DNA from: Ga0077536 sp035325705
GTDB taxonomy: Bacteria > Pseudomonadota > Gammaproteobacteria > Ga0077536
NCBI GenBank assembly: GCA_035325705.1
Contig: DAOKZI010000006.1
Span: forward strand, 1-64,000
DNA length: 64,000 nucleotides
Reading direction: 5' to 3'
The position numbers were made by a program, and so were the translations under genes. Position 1 is the stretch's first letter. Each line of letters opens with the position of its first letter. Under the pieces are notes generated by a model. It was not told the origin of the DNA. It saw only the letters and a list, made by a program, of their open reading frames with translations, and searched no databases. This document shows, piece after piece, positions 18,038 through 26,314 of the stretch.

Positions 18038-19060
18038 ATGAAAATCGCTTTCATGCCGGACACGCATTTCGGCAAGTACGACCAGCTCGATCTGCCGAGC
18101 GGCCAGGAAGTCGCCGATGCGATGGACCACTGCATGAAGGAGACGGTGCTCGCCGAAAAGGTCGGCTTCGACGGCGTCTGGGTGCCCGAGCGCCATCAGC
18201 GTCCCGAGACCTGGTGGCCGAACACCGTGACGCAGCTCGCCGCGATCGCGGCGGTGACCAGGAAGGTGCAGATCGCCTGCACCGTGATCCAGCCGACCTT
18301 CCATCACCCCGTGCATCTCGCGGAACAGCTCGCGAACATCGACTGCCTGTCGCGCGGCCGCTTCGTGTTCGGCGCCGGCGTCGGCTATCACCAGGACTAC
18401 TTCACGCACTTCGGCGTGCCCTATGCGAAGCGCGGCAAGCGCTTCGAGGAGGTGATGGAGATCATCGAGGCCTGCTGGACGCAGCCGGAGGTGAACTACA
18501 AGGGCGAGTTCTTCCACTTCGAAGGCGTGCGCATGACGCCCAAACCCTACCAGCAGCCGCGACCGCCGGTGTGGATCGGCGCCTTCGCCGACAAGGCGCT
18601 GGAGCGGGCGCTGCGCTGGGACGGCTGGTGCCTGTGGTTCCCGCCAGGGATCGACGAGCTGCAGCCGCAGGTCGACGCGATGCGCGAGAAGGCCGACAAG
18701 GCCGGCCGCAAGCACTGGCAGTTCACGATGGGCTTCGAAGGCTGGTTGAGCGAGGATCCCGACGTGCGTGAGAAGCACGGCCACCGCTGGGTCCGCGAGT
18801 GGAGCTTCTACGCCGAGAAAGGCCTCTCGCCCGACGCCGTGCAGACCGACATGCTCGACACCATCGAGGGCATGTTCCTGTGCCTCGGCAGCAAGCAGAA
18901 GTGGATCGATCGCCTGTGCCGGATCCGCGACACCGTGAACCCGGACTGGCTCTGCATCCGCACGCGCAATCCCGTCAACGAGGGCAAGTACTACCCGTCG
19001 CGTCAGGAGTGTCTCGAAGTGATCGAGCGCTTCGGCGAGATCCTGCCGCAGGTTCGCTGA
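18038..19060 (+). CDS. LLM class flavin-dependent oxidoreductase
   Basis: Luciferase-like enzyme, 340 residues, with the TIM-barrel landmarks MKIAFMPDTHFG, FDGVWVPERHQRPETWWPN and FVFGAGVGYHQDYFTHFG followed by KRGKRFEEVMEII (residues about 107-145). It uses reduced flavin or F420 in known relatives and may insert oxygen into a ketone or remove a functional group. AAGGAG lies 10-12 bases upstream of the ATG. It is divergent from the acetone-carboxylase-like operon, sharing its 214-base control region, so a joint pathway is plausible. Family A repeats follow it. Confidence 0.9.
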   Translation: MKIAFMPDTHFGKYDQLDLPSGQEVADAMDHCMKETVLAEKVGFDGVWVPERHQRPETWWPNTVTQLAAIAAVTRKVQIACTVIQPTFHHPVHLAEQLANIDCLSRGRFVFGAGVGYHQDYFTHFGVPYAKRGKRFEEVMEIIEACWTQPEVNYKGEFFHFEGVRMTPKPYQQPRPPVWIGAFADKALERALRWDGWCLWFPPGIDELQPQVDAMREKADKAGRKHWQFTMGFEGWLSEDPDVREKHGHRWVREWSFYAEKGLSPDAVQTDMLDTIEGMFLCLGSKQKWIDRLCRIRDTVNPDWLCIRTRNPVNEGKYYPSRQECLEVIERFGEILPQVR

Positions 19061-19083
19061 ACGCCAGCAAGCGCCGTAGGCTC

Positions 19084-19202
19084 GTAGCCCGGAAGGAGCG
19101 CCGCATAGCGGCGCGGAATCCGGGAAACGGTGGCGATGGATCCCGAGCGCCGGCAATGCGGACATGCCGCGCCCGGATTCCGCTGTGCTTCTTCCGGGCT
19201 GC
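19084..19202. repeat. Family A REPIN-like inverted pair (CCCGGAA variant)
   Basis: GTAGCCCGGAAGGAGCGCCG...AATCCGGG and an inverted partner ending TTCCGGGCTGCG. The core reads CCCGGAA/TTCCGGG instead of CCCGGGT/ACCCGGG. Lies between two converging genes, so it may end transcription. Confidence 0.8.
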
Positions 19203-19248
19203 GATCATTCTGCACGCCGGCCTCCTGCCCGACGACGCCGTCGCCGAC

Positions 19249-20019
19249 TCAAGCGACGGCGCGACGACGGCGCGCGACCAGCGTCAGCGCGCCGCTCGCC
19301 AGCAGCAGCGCCGGTGCCGGCAGCGGCACCGCGCTGATCGTCAGATCGTCCATCGCGAAATACGCCGGTGTGTTCATGCCGAACATGCCGCTGTCGCTGG
19401 ACTCCATCAGAAAGCTCAGCGCGTGTACGGCGCCGAGCCCGGCGAGATCGACCCAGGTCCATGTGTCGAGGACCGCGCTGCCGTCGGCGAGCAGGAAGTC
19501 GACGGTCGCCGTCACCGAGTCGTTCGCGTCGCGGCCCTGAATCGTCAGCTTGAGGAAGTCGCCGGCCGTGAACGGGCCTTTGACGAAGGGCGGGTCGTTG
19601 CCGTCGACGCCGTCCTTGACCGCGCGATAGGTGTAGGTCGTGTTCGTGAACCACGCGCCCTCGAGCAGCGTCGCCGCGGCGAAGCTGATGCGCGCCTCGC
19701 CGAGAAAGGCGACGCCGTACTGCGCCGAGCCGTTGACGCCGCCGCCGGTGACGGCGCTGGCTTCGTTGCCGAAGCCCGGCGTCTGCGTGTCCGTCTGGTT
19801 GGAATAGGTCCAGCCGTTCCAGCAGCAGCCCGGAAAGAACTCCGTGTACTCGTGGTGGAAGCTGGCCGGGCCGCTCTGGAAAGTGACGGTGTCCTGCGGC
19901 TGGAAGTAGCTGTTCGGCGCGAGCGCGAGATCTTCGAAGTCGGCGAGCTGCGCGGCCTGCGCGGACAGCGCGCCGGCGCTCAAAGCCAGGGATAAAGTGA
20001 GGGTGAGCGTGTTCATCAT
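19249..20019 (-). CDS. DUF4465 protein with VPLPA-type C-terminal sorting signal
   Basis: Exported surface protein, 256 residues. An N-terminal signal peptide (residues 1-25, NTLTLTLSLALSAGALSAQA) precedes a domain beginning QLADFEDLALAPNSYFQPQD, which fits DUF4465 (WTYSNQTDTQTPGFGNEASAVTGG). The end, AVPLPAPALLLASGALTLVARRRR, is a PEP-CTERM/VPLPA tripartite signal (motif, hydrophobic helix, Arg cluster) read by an exosortase/archaeosortase-type enzyme. GGAG precedes two ATG codons (20019 and 20016). Third gene of a B12-riboswitch operon, 28 bases after the previous one. I recall DUF4465 proteins among Bacteroides surface B12-binding proteins, which would fit; this is unverified. Confidence 0.85.
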   Translation of the reverse strand: MMNTLTLTLSLALSAGALSAQAAQLADFEDLALAPNSYFQPQDTVTFQSGPASFHHEYTEFFPGCCWNGWTYSNQTDTQTPGFGNEASAVTGGGVNGSAQYGVAFLGEARISFAAATLLEGAWFTNTTYTYRAVKDGVDGNDPPFVKGPFTAGDFLKLTIQGRDANDSVTATVDFLLADGSAVLDTWTWVDLAGLGAVHALSFLMESSDSGMFGMNTPAYFAMDDLTISAVPLPAPALLLASGALTLVARRRRAVA

Positions 20020-20047
20020 CGTTTCTCCATCGTGGCGAAGAAGAGGA

Positions 20048-20857
20048 TCAGGCCTGATCGCGCGCGCGGCGACGGCGCGCCGCGAGCACGCCGGCCGCTG
20101 CGGCAAAGCTCAGGACGGCGGGCGGCAGCGGCACGGGGCTCGCCGTGAAGTGACGCGCGCCGACGGCGTCGAGATCGAAGCCGGCGCTGCCGGTGGTCGG
20201 GTAAGGGTCGTAGATCGGATGCGGCCCGCCCAGCGAAGTCGGGAAGGAATCGAATTCGCTGCCGTTGCCGACGACGTCGACGAGCCGCACGTAGGTGATC
20301 GCGTTGATGTCGATGCCCGGCGCGTTCTTGAACACATCCAGATCGAAGGGCGTGCCGAACCCCTGGCGGTACTTGCCCGCGAAGCCGTCGATGTTGGTCG
20401 GATCGATGCTGCCGAAGGCGCTAACCGCGGACGGCGTGAAAGAGAAGCTCGGGAAGCGGAAGAAGTTCGCGCCGTCGGAAGACACCTCGACGAAGGCGAG
20501 CTCGAGGAAAGTGTTGCTGAAACCGTTTTCGAAAACCGCGAAATCCCAACCCGGCCCATTGAAGAGTGTGCCGGAGAAGCTCAGCGTGATGCTGCCCGCG
20601 TTGCCCAGGCTCACGATGCCGAAGCTGTCGCCGACCGCCGGGCCCAGCGCCTTCTCCGGCGTGCGGAAGCCGGCGTCGACGCCGCTGCCGGGCTGGTAGT
20701 TCGAATAGGACGTGGCCCAGGCGACGAAGGCCGGATCGGTTTTGGCGATGGCGCTGGTGCCGGCGACGCCGGCGCCGGGCGCGAACGGCCCGGCGATCGC
20801 GGCGGTGCTGGTGAGCAGCGCGGCGCCCGCGGCGAGCGTGGTCGAAGCTTTCATCAT
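20048..20857 (-). CDS. VPLPA-CTERM surface protein encoded after btuB
   Basis: Exported protein of 269 residues: a signal peptide (STTLAAGAALLTSTAAIA), a beta-rich domain with TYVRLVDVVGNG, GPHPIYDPYP and GSAGFDLDAVGA, and a C-terminal signal PVPLPPAVLSFAAAAGVLAARRRR. Cell-surface proteins of this general pattern occur next to TonB receptors for cobalamin. AGGAGG lies 6 bases before the first of two ATG codons at 20857. It starts 20 bases after the btuB stop codon and is therefore under the same riboswitch. Direct B12 binding is inferred from context only. Confidence 0.8.
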   Translation of the reverse strand: MMKASTTLAAGAALLTSTAAIAGPFAPGAGVAGTSAIAKTDPAFVAWATSYSNYQPGSGVDAGFRTPEKALGPAVGDSFGIVSLGNAGSITLSFSGTLFNGPGWDFAVFENGFSNTFLELAFVEVSSDGANFFRFPSFSFTPSAVSAFGSIDPTNIDGFAGKYRQGFGTPFDLDVFKNAPGIDINAITYVRLVDVVGNGSEFDSFPTSLGGPHPIYDPYPTTGSAGFDLDAVGARHFTASPVPLPPAVLSFAAAAGVLAARRRRARDQA

Positions 20858-20877
20858 CGTGTTCCTCCTGCTGACTG

Positions 20878-23016
20878 TCATGGATTCGAGAAGCTGAGGC
20901 GGAGGCCGGCGTACGCATGGCGTTCCGGCATCGGGTAGACGGTGGCGCTGTAGCCGACCGTCGAATAAATCTCGTTGAAGAGGTTGCTGACGCCCGCGAA
21001 GAGCTCGAGGCGGCGGTGCGTCCAGCGCATGCTCAGATCGCAGGTCGTGTACGGGGGCAGCGCGGGATACAGATCGTTCGTCGCATCGTTGCCGTCGGCG
21101 CGGCGGCCGACGTGCGTCGCCGCTACCCGCAGCTCGAGCGAGGAAGCGATCTGCCAGTCCGCGCCGAGATTCGCGGTGAGGCGCGGCACCAGCGGAATGT
21201 CCGCATCGAGACCGGCGATGCGCGGCCGCACGTAGCCGAGGCTGCCGCGCAGCGCGAGGACGTCCAGCGGGCGCCACTTAAGGTCCAGCTCGCCGCCGCG
21301 ACGGCGCGTGCGGCGATCGAGGTTGCGATTCAGCGCCTGGCCCGCCGCGTCCTCGGCGTAGACGATCTCGTCGTCGACGTCGAGGGCGAACACTGCCGCG
21401 GCGAGCTCGATGCGCGGCGACGGTGAGAACCTGATCCCGGCATCGAGCCCGCGGCCGCGCTGCGAATGCAGCGAGTCGCTCGCGAACAGACGCTCGTCGA
21501 CGTTCGGGTTGCGGAAGCTCTGATGCGCGCTGGCATAGACGGTGAGCGCGGGCAGCAGCGCCCAGCTCGCGCCAATCGACCAGGCCTCGTCGCGCGAGCG
21601 ATCGCGCTGCGCGGCGTCCAGCGCGAAGGCGCTCACGCAGTCGCGCTCGACCGGCAGATCCAGCGGCAAGGGCAGGGGACCGAATGGGGTCTGGACGATC
21701 ACGGTCTGCGCGACGAGCTCGATGCGGCACCGGCGCTGCAGCGTGCGATCCGTCTGCGCGGAGCCGTAACGGTGGGTCCGGTAGCCGATGCTCAGATCGA
21801 GCGCCGGCCAGGGCTCGAGCGTGAGCTCGCCGTAATAGCCGCGCTCGTCGACGCGGCCGCGTCGGCGCTTGCTGCTGCCCGGCACCTGCGTGCCGTTCTC
21901 CTGCCGCAGATAGTCGGCGTTGCTGAAATCCGCGCCGAGGATCAGCGCGTGCGTGCGCGCGCCCCGCGCCAGCAGGTATTCGTATTTGAGGCCGGTGCTA
22001 TGGCTCGCGGTGTCGATGCGATTGATCTGATCGCGAGGCGCGCCGTTCGGGTTGAAACCGATGAAGTAGGGATTCGCGCGGTCGCGATAGCTGGCGCGCA
22101 GCTCGAGCCGGCCGTAGTGCTCGTGGTCCAGCGCCGCCGTCACGGCGTGGCGCTCCTCGACGGTTTCACCGCGATCGTAGGGCCGCTGGGTCTGACGTCG
22201 CGCGAAGGACGAGCGTCGGAAATCGGCGAGGCTCAGCGGACCGGGCAGGCCGTAGCTGTCCTCGTGGCGGGAAGAGCGCAGCGTGAGCTCGAACAGATCG
22301 CCGGCGCGCAGGCCGAGGCGCACGGCGCCGTCCCGCTTGTCGATGAACTCGTTGTGGCGATAGCCGTCGCTGTCGAAGTCGCTGAGCTCGATCCCGAGCG
22401 CCACGGGCCCCCAGCTCGCGGCTGCGTGTCCGCGCAGATCGTCGGTGTCGAAGGCGCCGCGGCGGATTTGGAGCTCGAGCTCGCGCGTGTCGCGCCCCGC
22501 CTTGCGCGTGAGGATATTGATGACGCCGCCGACCGCGCCGTTGCCGTAGCGCACGCCGTTGCCGCCGCGCAGCACCTCCACGCGCACGACCTGCGACAGC
22601 GGCAGCGAGGAGAAATCGGCGCCGGCCAGGTCGTCGGTGTTCAGGCGCACGCCGTCGACCATCACCAGCACGTTGCTGGTGGCGGTAGCGCCCATGCCGC
22701 GCACGTCGATGGTCGCGAACTTGTCGGAGCCGAAGAAGCTCTGGAGATTGAGATTGGCTTCCTGCCGCAGCAGATCGACGACGGTCTCGGCGCTCGAGGC
22801 GCGGATCTCGCGCTCGGTGATCACCGCGACGCTCTGCGCGCGCCGCCACAGCGGGTATTCGCGCATGCCGCTGACGACGACTTCGTCGAGCTCGCTGGCC
22901 GCGTCGAGATCGCCGGCCGCACCGGCCGCCACGCCGGATCCGAGCAGCAGCAGTGCGCCCGCGACGCGCAGCGCAGGCGCGCCGCCCCGGGGGCGACGAA
23001 AATTTCGCCGCGTCAT
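20878..23016 (-). CDS. btuB: TonB-dependent outer-membrane receptor, probable vitamin B12 transporter
   Basis: Outer-membrane beta-barrel receptor, 712 residues, powered by TonB. A signal peptide (ALRVAGALLLLGSGVAAGAA) is followed by a TonB box in ELDEVVVSG, a plug domain (TVVDLLRQEANLNLQSFFG, VLVMVDGVRLNTDDL, VRVEVLRGGNGVRYGNGAVG, residues about 60-165) and the barrel, ending SNLFNEIYSTVGYSATVYPMPERHAYAGLRLSF with a C-terminal aromatic-rich strand. B12 specificity is inferred from the cobalamin riboswitch 121 bases upstream rather than from the barrel sequence. First gene of an operon with two surface proteins. Confidence 0.85.
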   Translation of the reverse strand: MTRRNFRRPRGGAPALRVAGALLLLGSGVAAGAAGDLDAASELDEVVVSGMREYPLWRRAQSVAVITEREIRASSAETVVDLLRQEANLNLQSFFGSDKFATIDVRGMGATATSNVLVMVDGVRLNTDDLAGADFSSLPLSQVVRVEVLRGGNGVRYGNGAVGGVINILTRKAGRDTRELELQIRRGAFDTDDLRGHAAASWGPVALGIELSDFDSDGYRHNEFIDKRDGAVRLGLRAGDLFELTLRSSRHEDSYGLPGPLSLADFRRSSFARRQTQRPYDRGETVEERHAVTAALDHEHYGRLELRASYRDRANPYFIGFNPNGAPRDQINRIDTASHSTGLKYEYLLARGARTHALILGADFSNADYLRQENGTQVPGSSKRRRGRVDERGYYGELTLEPWPALDLSIGYRTHRYGSAQTDRTLQRRCRIELVAQTVIVQTPFGPLPLPLDLPVERDCVSAFALDAAQRDRSRDEAWSIGASWALLPALTVYASAHQSFRNPNVDERLFASDSLHSQRGRGLDAGIRFSPSPRIELAAAVFALDVDDEIVYAEDAAGQALNRNLDRRTRRRGGELDLKWRPLDVLALRGSLGYVRPRIAGLDADIPLVPRLTANLGADWQIASSLELRVAATHVGRRADGNDATNDLYPALPPYTTCDLSMRWTHRRLELFAGVSNLFNEIYSTVGYSATVYPMPERHAYAGLRLSFSNP

Positions 23017-23136
23017 GCCGACACCACGCGAGCCGCTAGCGGCGGACGCGAGGTGGCAGCACGAACACGGAAATGGATGAACCGGTGCCTAGCGACAGCA
23101 GTCGACTGGACATTAGCCTCCCTCCGAGACGCACTT

Positions 23137-23290
23137 GGGCAGGCCGGTTCCGGACTTTCCTGCGGCGACGCGTGAGCGCGCCGGGATCACCGTTGCGGGG
23201 GCAGTGTTGGCATTGCGGCCGGGGCCGCGCACCAGACTTCCCGTTTAATCCTCACCTGGCGACTCCGCCTTGGATGAGGAACCTGCGTGG
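23137..23290 (-). promoter_or_regulatory. Cobalamin riboswitch
   Basis: Read on the minus strand, the leader contains GGGAAGTCTGGTGCG, then GCCAACACTGCCCCCGCAAC and GGTGATCCC, the conserved core of the B12 riboswitch, followed by AAGTCCGGAACCGGCCTGCC. The terminal GGCCTGCC pairs with the GCAGGTTC near the 5' end to close stem P1. It ends about 121 bases before the btuB start and should repress the operon when adenosyl- or methylcobalamin is bound. The boundaries are by eye; the expression platform between 23017 and 23136 was not resolved. Confidence 0.9.
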
Positions 23291-23434
23291 AGACACCGCT
23301 TGCCGGTGTCTGCGCGCACCATAATGCATGCCGCGGGCTGGCGGCAAGCGGCTCGACTCGAGGCGGGCCGTGCAGCGCGCGAACGTCGCCTGTGCTGCAA
23401 TCGCCGTGACGGGCTGCCTGTTAAGCTTGCGATC

Positions 23435-24421
23435 GTGGATCGCTTCGATCGCATCTTTCTGCTGCACAAGGCCCTGGTCCGCGCGCGCGTGCCGGTGTCC
23501 TGTTCGCAGCTCGAGGAGGCGCTCGAGTGCGCGCGGGCGACGGTGATCCGCACGATCGCCGACATGCGCGATCACCTCGGCGCGCCGATCGTCTACGACC
23601 GCCCGCGCAACGGTTATCTCTATGCGCGGGACGAGGGCGGCGGGCGCTACGAGTTGCCGGGGCTGTGGTTCAACGCCGAGGAGACCTTCGCACTGCTAGC
23701 CTGCCATCAACTGCTGCGCTCGCTGCAGCCGGGACTGCTGGACGGCGAAATCGATCCGCTGCGCCAGCGGCTCGAGCGCCTGCTCGCGACGCGCCAGGGC
23801 GGCAAGGGTCAGCTCGCCAGGCGCGTGCGCATCCTCGGCATGGCGCGACGCATGCCGGCGAGCGAGGTCTTCGGCCCGGTGAGCTCGGCGCTGACGCTGC
23901 GCCGGCAGCTCGCCTGCCACTACGACGGCCGCGGCCGCGGCAGTCGTACGGCGCGCACCGTATCGCCGCAGCGCCTCGTCCACTATCGTGACAACTGGTA
24001 TCTGGACGCCTGGGATCACGGCGCGCAAGCGCTGCGCACCTTCGCCGTCGAGCGCCTGCGCGAGGCACGCATGCTCGCGGCGAAGGCGCACGAGGTGAGC
24101 GACGCCGCGCTCGATGCCGAGCTCGCCGGCGCTTACGGCATTTTTGCCGGCGCGCCCAGCGCCACCGCGGTGCTGCGTTTCTCGGCGCGGCGCGCGCGCT
24201 GGGTCGCAGACGAAACCTGGCACCCGGCACAGGTCGCGCGCTGGCTCGAGGATGGCCGCTACGAGCTGTCGCTGCCCTACGGCGATCCGCGCGAGCTCGT
24301 GCTGGACGTATTGCGCTTCGGGCCCGACTGTGAGGTCGTGGCGCCGCCGGATCTGCGTGCGCTGGTGCAGAACCGCCTGCGCGAGGCGCTGTCTATCTAC
24401 CAGCCCGCCGCCGGCGAATGA
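23435..24421 (+). CDS. WYL-domain transcriptional regulator (YafY-like)
   Basis: DeoR/YafY-type regulator of 328 residues. An N-terminal winged helix-turn-helix (residues 1-60: DRFDRIFLLHKALVRARVP and RATVIRTIADMRDHLGAPI) is followed by the WYL ligand-binding domain with RLVHYRDNWYLDAWD (about residues 180-195) and a C-terminal WCX extension. WYL proteins bind nucleic-acid or nucleotide signals in known cases. The start is placed at a GTG because that is where relatives start (MDRFDRIF), although the open frame runs to 23270 across the riboswitch. No clear ribosome-binding site. Target genes unknown. Confidence 0.85.
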   Translation: MDRFDRIFLLHKALVRARVPVSCSQLEEALECARATVIRTIADMRDHLGAPIVYDRPRNGYLYARDEGGGRYELPGLWFNAEETFALLACHQLLRSLQPGLLDGEIDPLRQRLERLLATRQGGKGQLARRVRILGMARRMPASEVFGPVSSALTLRRQLACHYDGRGRGSRTARTVSPQRLVHYRDNWYLDAWDHGAQALRTFAVERLREARMLAAKAHEVSDAALDAELAGAYGIFAGAPSATAVLRFSARRARWVADETWHPAQVARWLEDGRYELSLPYGDPRELVLDVLRFGPDCEVVAPPDLRALVQNRLREALSIYQPAAGE

Positions 24422-24435
24422 GTGGAGGCTTTACC

Positions 24436-24636
24436 ATGAATGCGATGAGATCCTTGGTCGCAGTACTTGCAGTCGCTCTCGTCGGATGTGCCGCGCCGCG
24501 CGGTGAGGAGGACGGCCCGGTCAGCCGCCTCGACGGCAATTACAAGGCCGGCGCACCGAACTACACGATCGACGGCCGGCCGACGATCTGCGACACGGCG
24601 GGCTCGCCCGGACGATCGGTGACGCGCTGCTATTGA
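24436..24636 (+). CDS. Small lipoprotein
   Basis: A 66-residue exported protein. Its N-terminus (MNAMRSLVAVLAVALVGCAAP) is a lipoprotein signal ending in the lipobox LVGC with Cys at residue 18. The rest is polar and without recognised domain. It begins 15 bases after the WYL gene, with GGAGG 7 bases before the ATG, so it is co-transcribed with the regulator. Function unknown. Confidence 0.75.
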   Translation: MNAMRSLVAVLAVALVGCAAPRGEEDGPVSRLDGNYKAGAPNYTIDGRPTICDTAGSPGRSVTRCY

Positions 24637-24674
24637 ATCATCGCAGCAGTCGCGACCGGGGCGGACGTATCTTC

Positions 24675-24796
24675 GTAGCCCGGAAGCAGCGCAGCGGAAT
24701 CCGGGCTCGGCATATCGGCCGGCACCGACGTTCGCTGATCGATCGCCACGGCGCTCCCGGATTCCGCGCCGCTGCGCGGCGCTGCTTCCGGGCTAC
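24675..24796. repeat. Family A inverted pair (CCCGGAA variant)
   Basis: GTAGCCCGGAAGCAGCGCAG...AATCCGGG and an inverted unit ending TTCCGGGCTAC. With the next two repeats it fills the gene-free stretch 24637-25181, where no gene could be supported. Confidence 0.85.
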
Positions 24797-24837
24797 GAAG
24801 ATTTGTGGCTTGCCGTGAAAGAGGACGCCCCGTTCTC

Positions 24838-24983
24838 GTAGCCCGGGTGCAGCGTAGCGGAACCCGGGGTCGGGCATGCCTGAGACGCAAAGACTTTCGG
24901 CCCTGCGCGGGATCTTCCCGAATGCATGAGAGGACGGCGGGCGCCGATCCCGGGTTACGCGCTGCGCGCTCCACCCGGGCTAC
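24838..24983. repeat. Family A composite REPIN with conserved spacer
   Basis: The 146-base element has unit B (GTAGCCCGGGTGCAGCGTAG...AACCCGGG) and inverted unit A (...TTACGCGCTGCGCGCTCC ACCCGGGCTAC). The spacer carries GGGCATGCC, GCATGAGAGGACGGCGGGCG, shared with the elements at 26786, 32034, 44389 and 59280 (some in inverted orientation). Confidence 0.9.
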
Positions 24984-25021
24984 GACACCGCCGAGGCTAT
25001 GTCTCTTGCATGATTGGGGGT

Positions 25022-25065
25022 GATGCGCGCGCCTCATCACCGTTGGGCTGACGAAGAAAGCCCAG
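25022..25065. repeat. Family C palindromic repeat
   Basis: GTTGGGCTGACGAAGAAAGCCCAGC forms a hairpin preceded by GATGCGCGCGCCTCATCACC, the same flank as at 18-66. The continuation TCTTCGTCGTGGCG is also found after the copy at 44544. Confidence 0.8.
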
Positions 25066-25181
25066 CGTCTTCGTCGTGGCGACGAGCGCCGGGAATGAAA
25101 CGACATAGGATTCTCTACGCCATGCCGGCGCGGCGGGCTGCGCGGGCACGACGGCGGCGTTTCGATCTTTTTCACGGGCAC

Positions 25182-25922
25182 CTACGGCGCTGGATGGCGA
25201 TCGACGCCAGCCGGCGGGCTGTCCTCCTCAGCGCGCGCCGGCCCGGCCTCGCCGTAGAAAGTGAGCGCCGCCGTGTCGCAATCCGCGGGATAGAAGGCTT
25301 CGATGTGCAGATCCTGCAAGGTCACGTCCAGCGGCGCGGACAGGGTGGTCACGGTGCTGAACATGCGCGCGTTGCGCGGCGCGCCGAGATTGGTGAGCTC
25401 GCAGGGAATGACGAGCCGCCCGGCGTCGCTGGGCAGCGGATTCGACCAGTGCGCGGGAACCTCGGGATAGGCGAGCAGATCCGCGATCAGCGCGTGCATC
25501 GCATGATCGCGGCGCCATAGCGCCGCGCGCTGTGCCTGCTCGAGCATCGCCTGCGCGACTTCTTCCCAGTTCGCGAGGTAGCGGCGCAGGCCCTGGGGAT
25601 CGAACACGAGGCGCAGCACGTTGAGACGCGGCTCGGGCAGCACCGTGAACGGCGCCAGGCCCGCCGCGCGCGCGCCGATGGTGTAGCGCAGGAAGCCGAC
25701 GTAGGCCGTGTTGGCCATGACGAGATTCCAATAGCGATCGCAGGCGAAGGCGCTGTACGGTTCGTGCGCTTTCAGGATCAGCTCGAGCGCGAGGCGCACC
25801 TCGCGCATGCGTTCGTCATCGAGCGGCGTCTCGCCGTAGACCGGCGCATAGCCGGCCGCGAGCAGCATCGCGTTGCGCTCGCGCAGCGGAAGATCGAGCG
25901 CACGGGCGAGCGTGAGCACCAT
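25182..25922 (-). CDS. MmyB-like (XRE family) regulator, ligand-binding part, HTH missing
   Basis: Matches the C-terminal MmyB ligand-binding region of XRE regulators: REMVLTLARALDLPLRERNAMLLAAGYAPVY, then HEPYSAFACDRYWNLVMAN and a long conserved tail. The helix-turn-helix that should precede SREM is not recognisable. The open frame runs on to 26075, but its first about 50 residues are Arg/Ala/Pro-rich and look unlike an XRE domain in any of the three minus-strand frames. The ATG at 25922 is offered as the start of the conserved part. It may be a decayed or truncated gene rather than a working regulator. Confidence 0.55.
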   Translation of the reverse strand: MVLTLARALDLPLRERNAMLLAAGYAPVYGETPLDDERMREVRLALELILKAHEPYSAFACDRYWNLVMANTAYVGFLRYTIGARAAGLAPFTVLPEPRLNVLRLVFDPQGLRRYLANWEEVAQAMLEQAQRAALWRRDHAMHALIADLLAYPEVPAHWSNPLPSDAGRLVIPCELTNLGAPRNARMFSTVTTLSAPLDVTLQDLHIEAFYPADCDTAALTFYGEAGPARAEEDSPPAGVDRHPAP

Positions 25923-26073
25923 CTCGCGGCTCGGCGGCGCCGCGCCGCAACTACCCGGCAAGTAAGGCGAGGCGCGCGTCGGCCGCGCACCCTCACGACG
26001 CCGAGGCCCGCCGTCGCGCGGCGCGGCCCGCGCCTGACGGCCGTGCGCGAGCGCGCACGGCATTCTTCGGCAC

Positions 26074-26253
26074 ATGAAGTTTCATCATCCACCGCCGACC
26101 GAGCCCGTCCCGCCGCCGCGGCCGCCGGACGAGCTGCCGCCGGCACGCGAGCCCCTCAACGTGCCCGAGCCGGACGATCCGGCCGAAACGCCGGTGGTCG
26201 ATCCGATCCCACCGCCGCCGCCGACCGAGCTGCCCGAGAGGCGCACGAACTGA
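26074..26253 (+). CDS. Small proline-rich protein
   Basis: A 59-residue frame with 24 prolines, including EPVPPPRPPDELPPA and DPIPPPPPTELPERRTN, acidic and surely disordered. It begins next to the degraded end of the MmyB-like frame, on the opposite strand. No clear ribosome-binding site and no recognised family. It could be a small proline-rich protein like those found in Burkholderiales and relatives, or chance. The 61 bases after it lead into the next gene. Confidence 0.45.
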   Translation: MKFHHPPPTEPVPPPRPPDELPPAREPLNVPEPDDPAETPVVDPIPPPPPTELPERRTN

Positions 26254-26314
26254 GCCACCACCTCGCTTAGCCTCTTCGGCGTGAACGAACATCATTCCGA
26301 TCGAGAGGTGAGCG

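Noticed and set aside
23270..23434. N-terminal 55 residues of the WYL regulator frame.
   Set aside because: They overlap the riboswitch, are Arg-rich and absent from relatives; GTG at 23435 is preferred.
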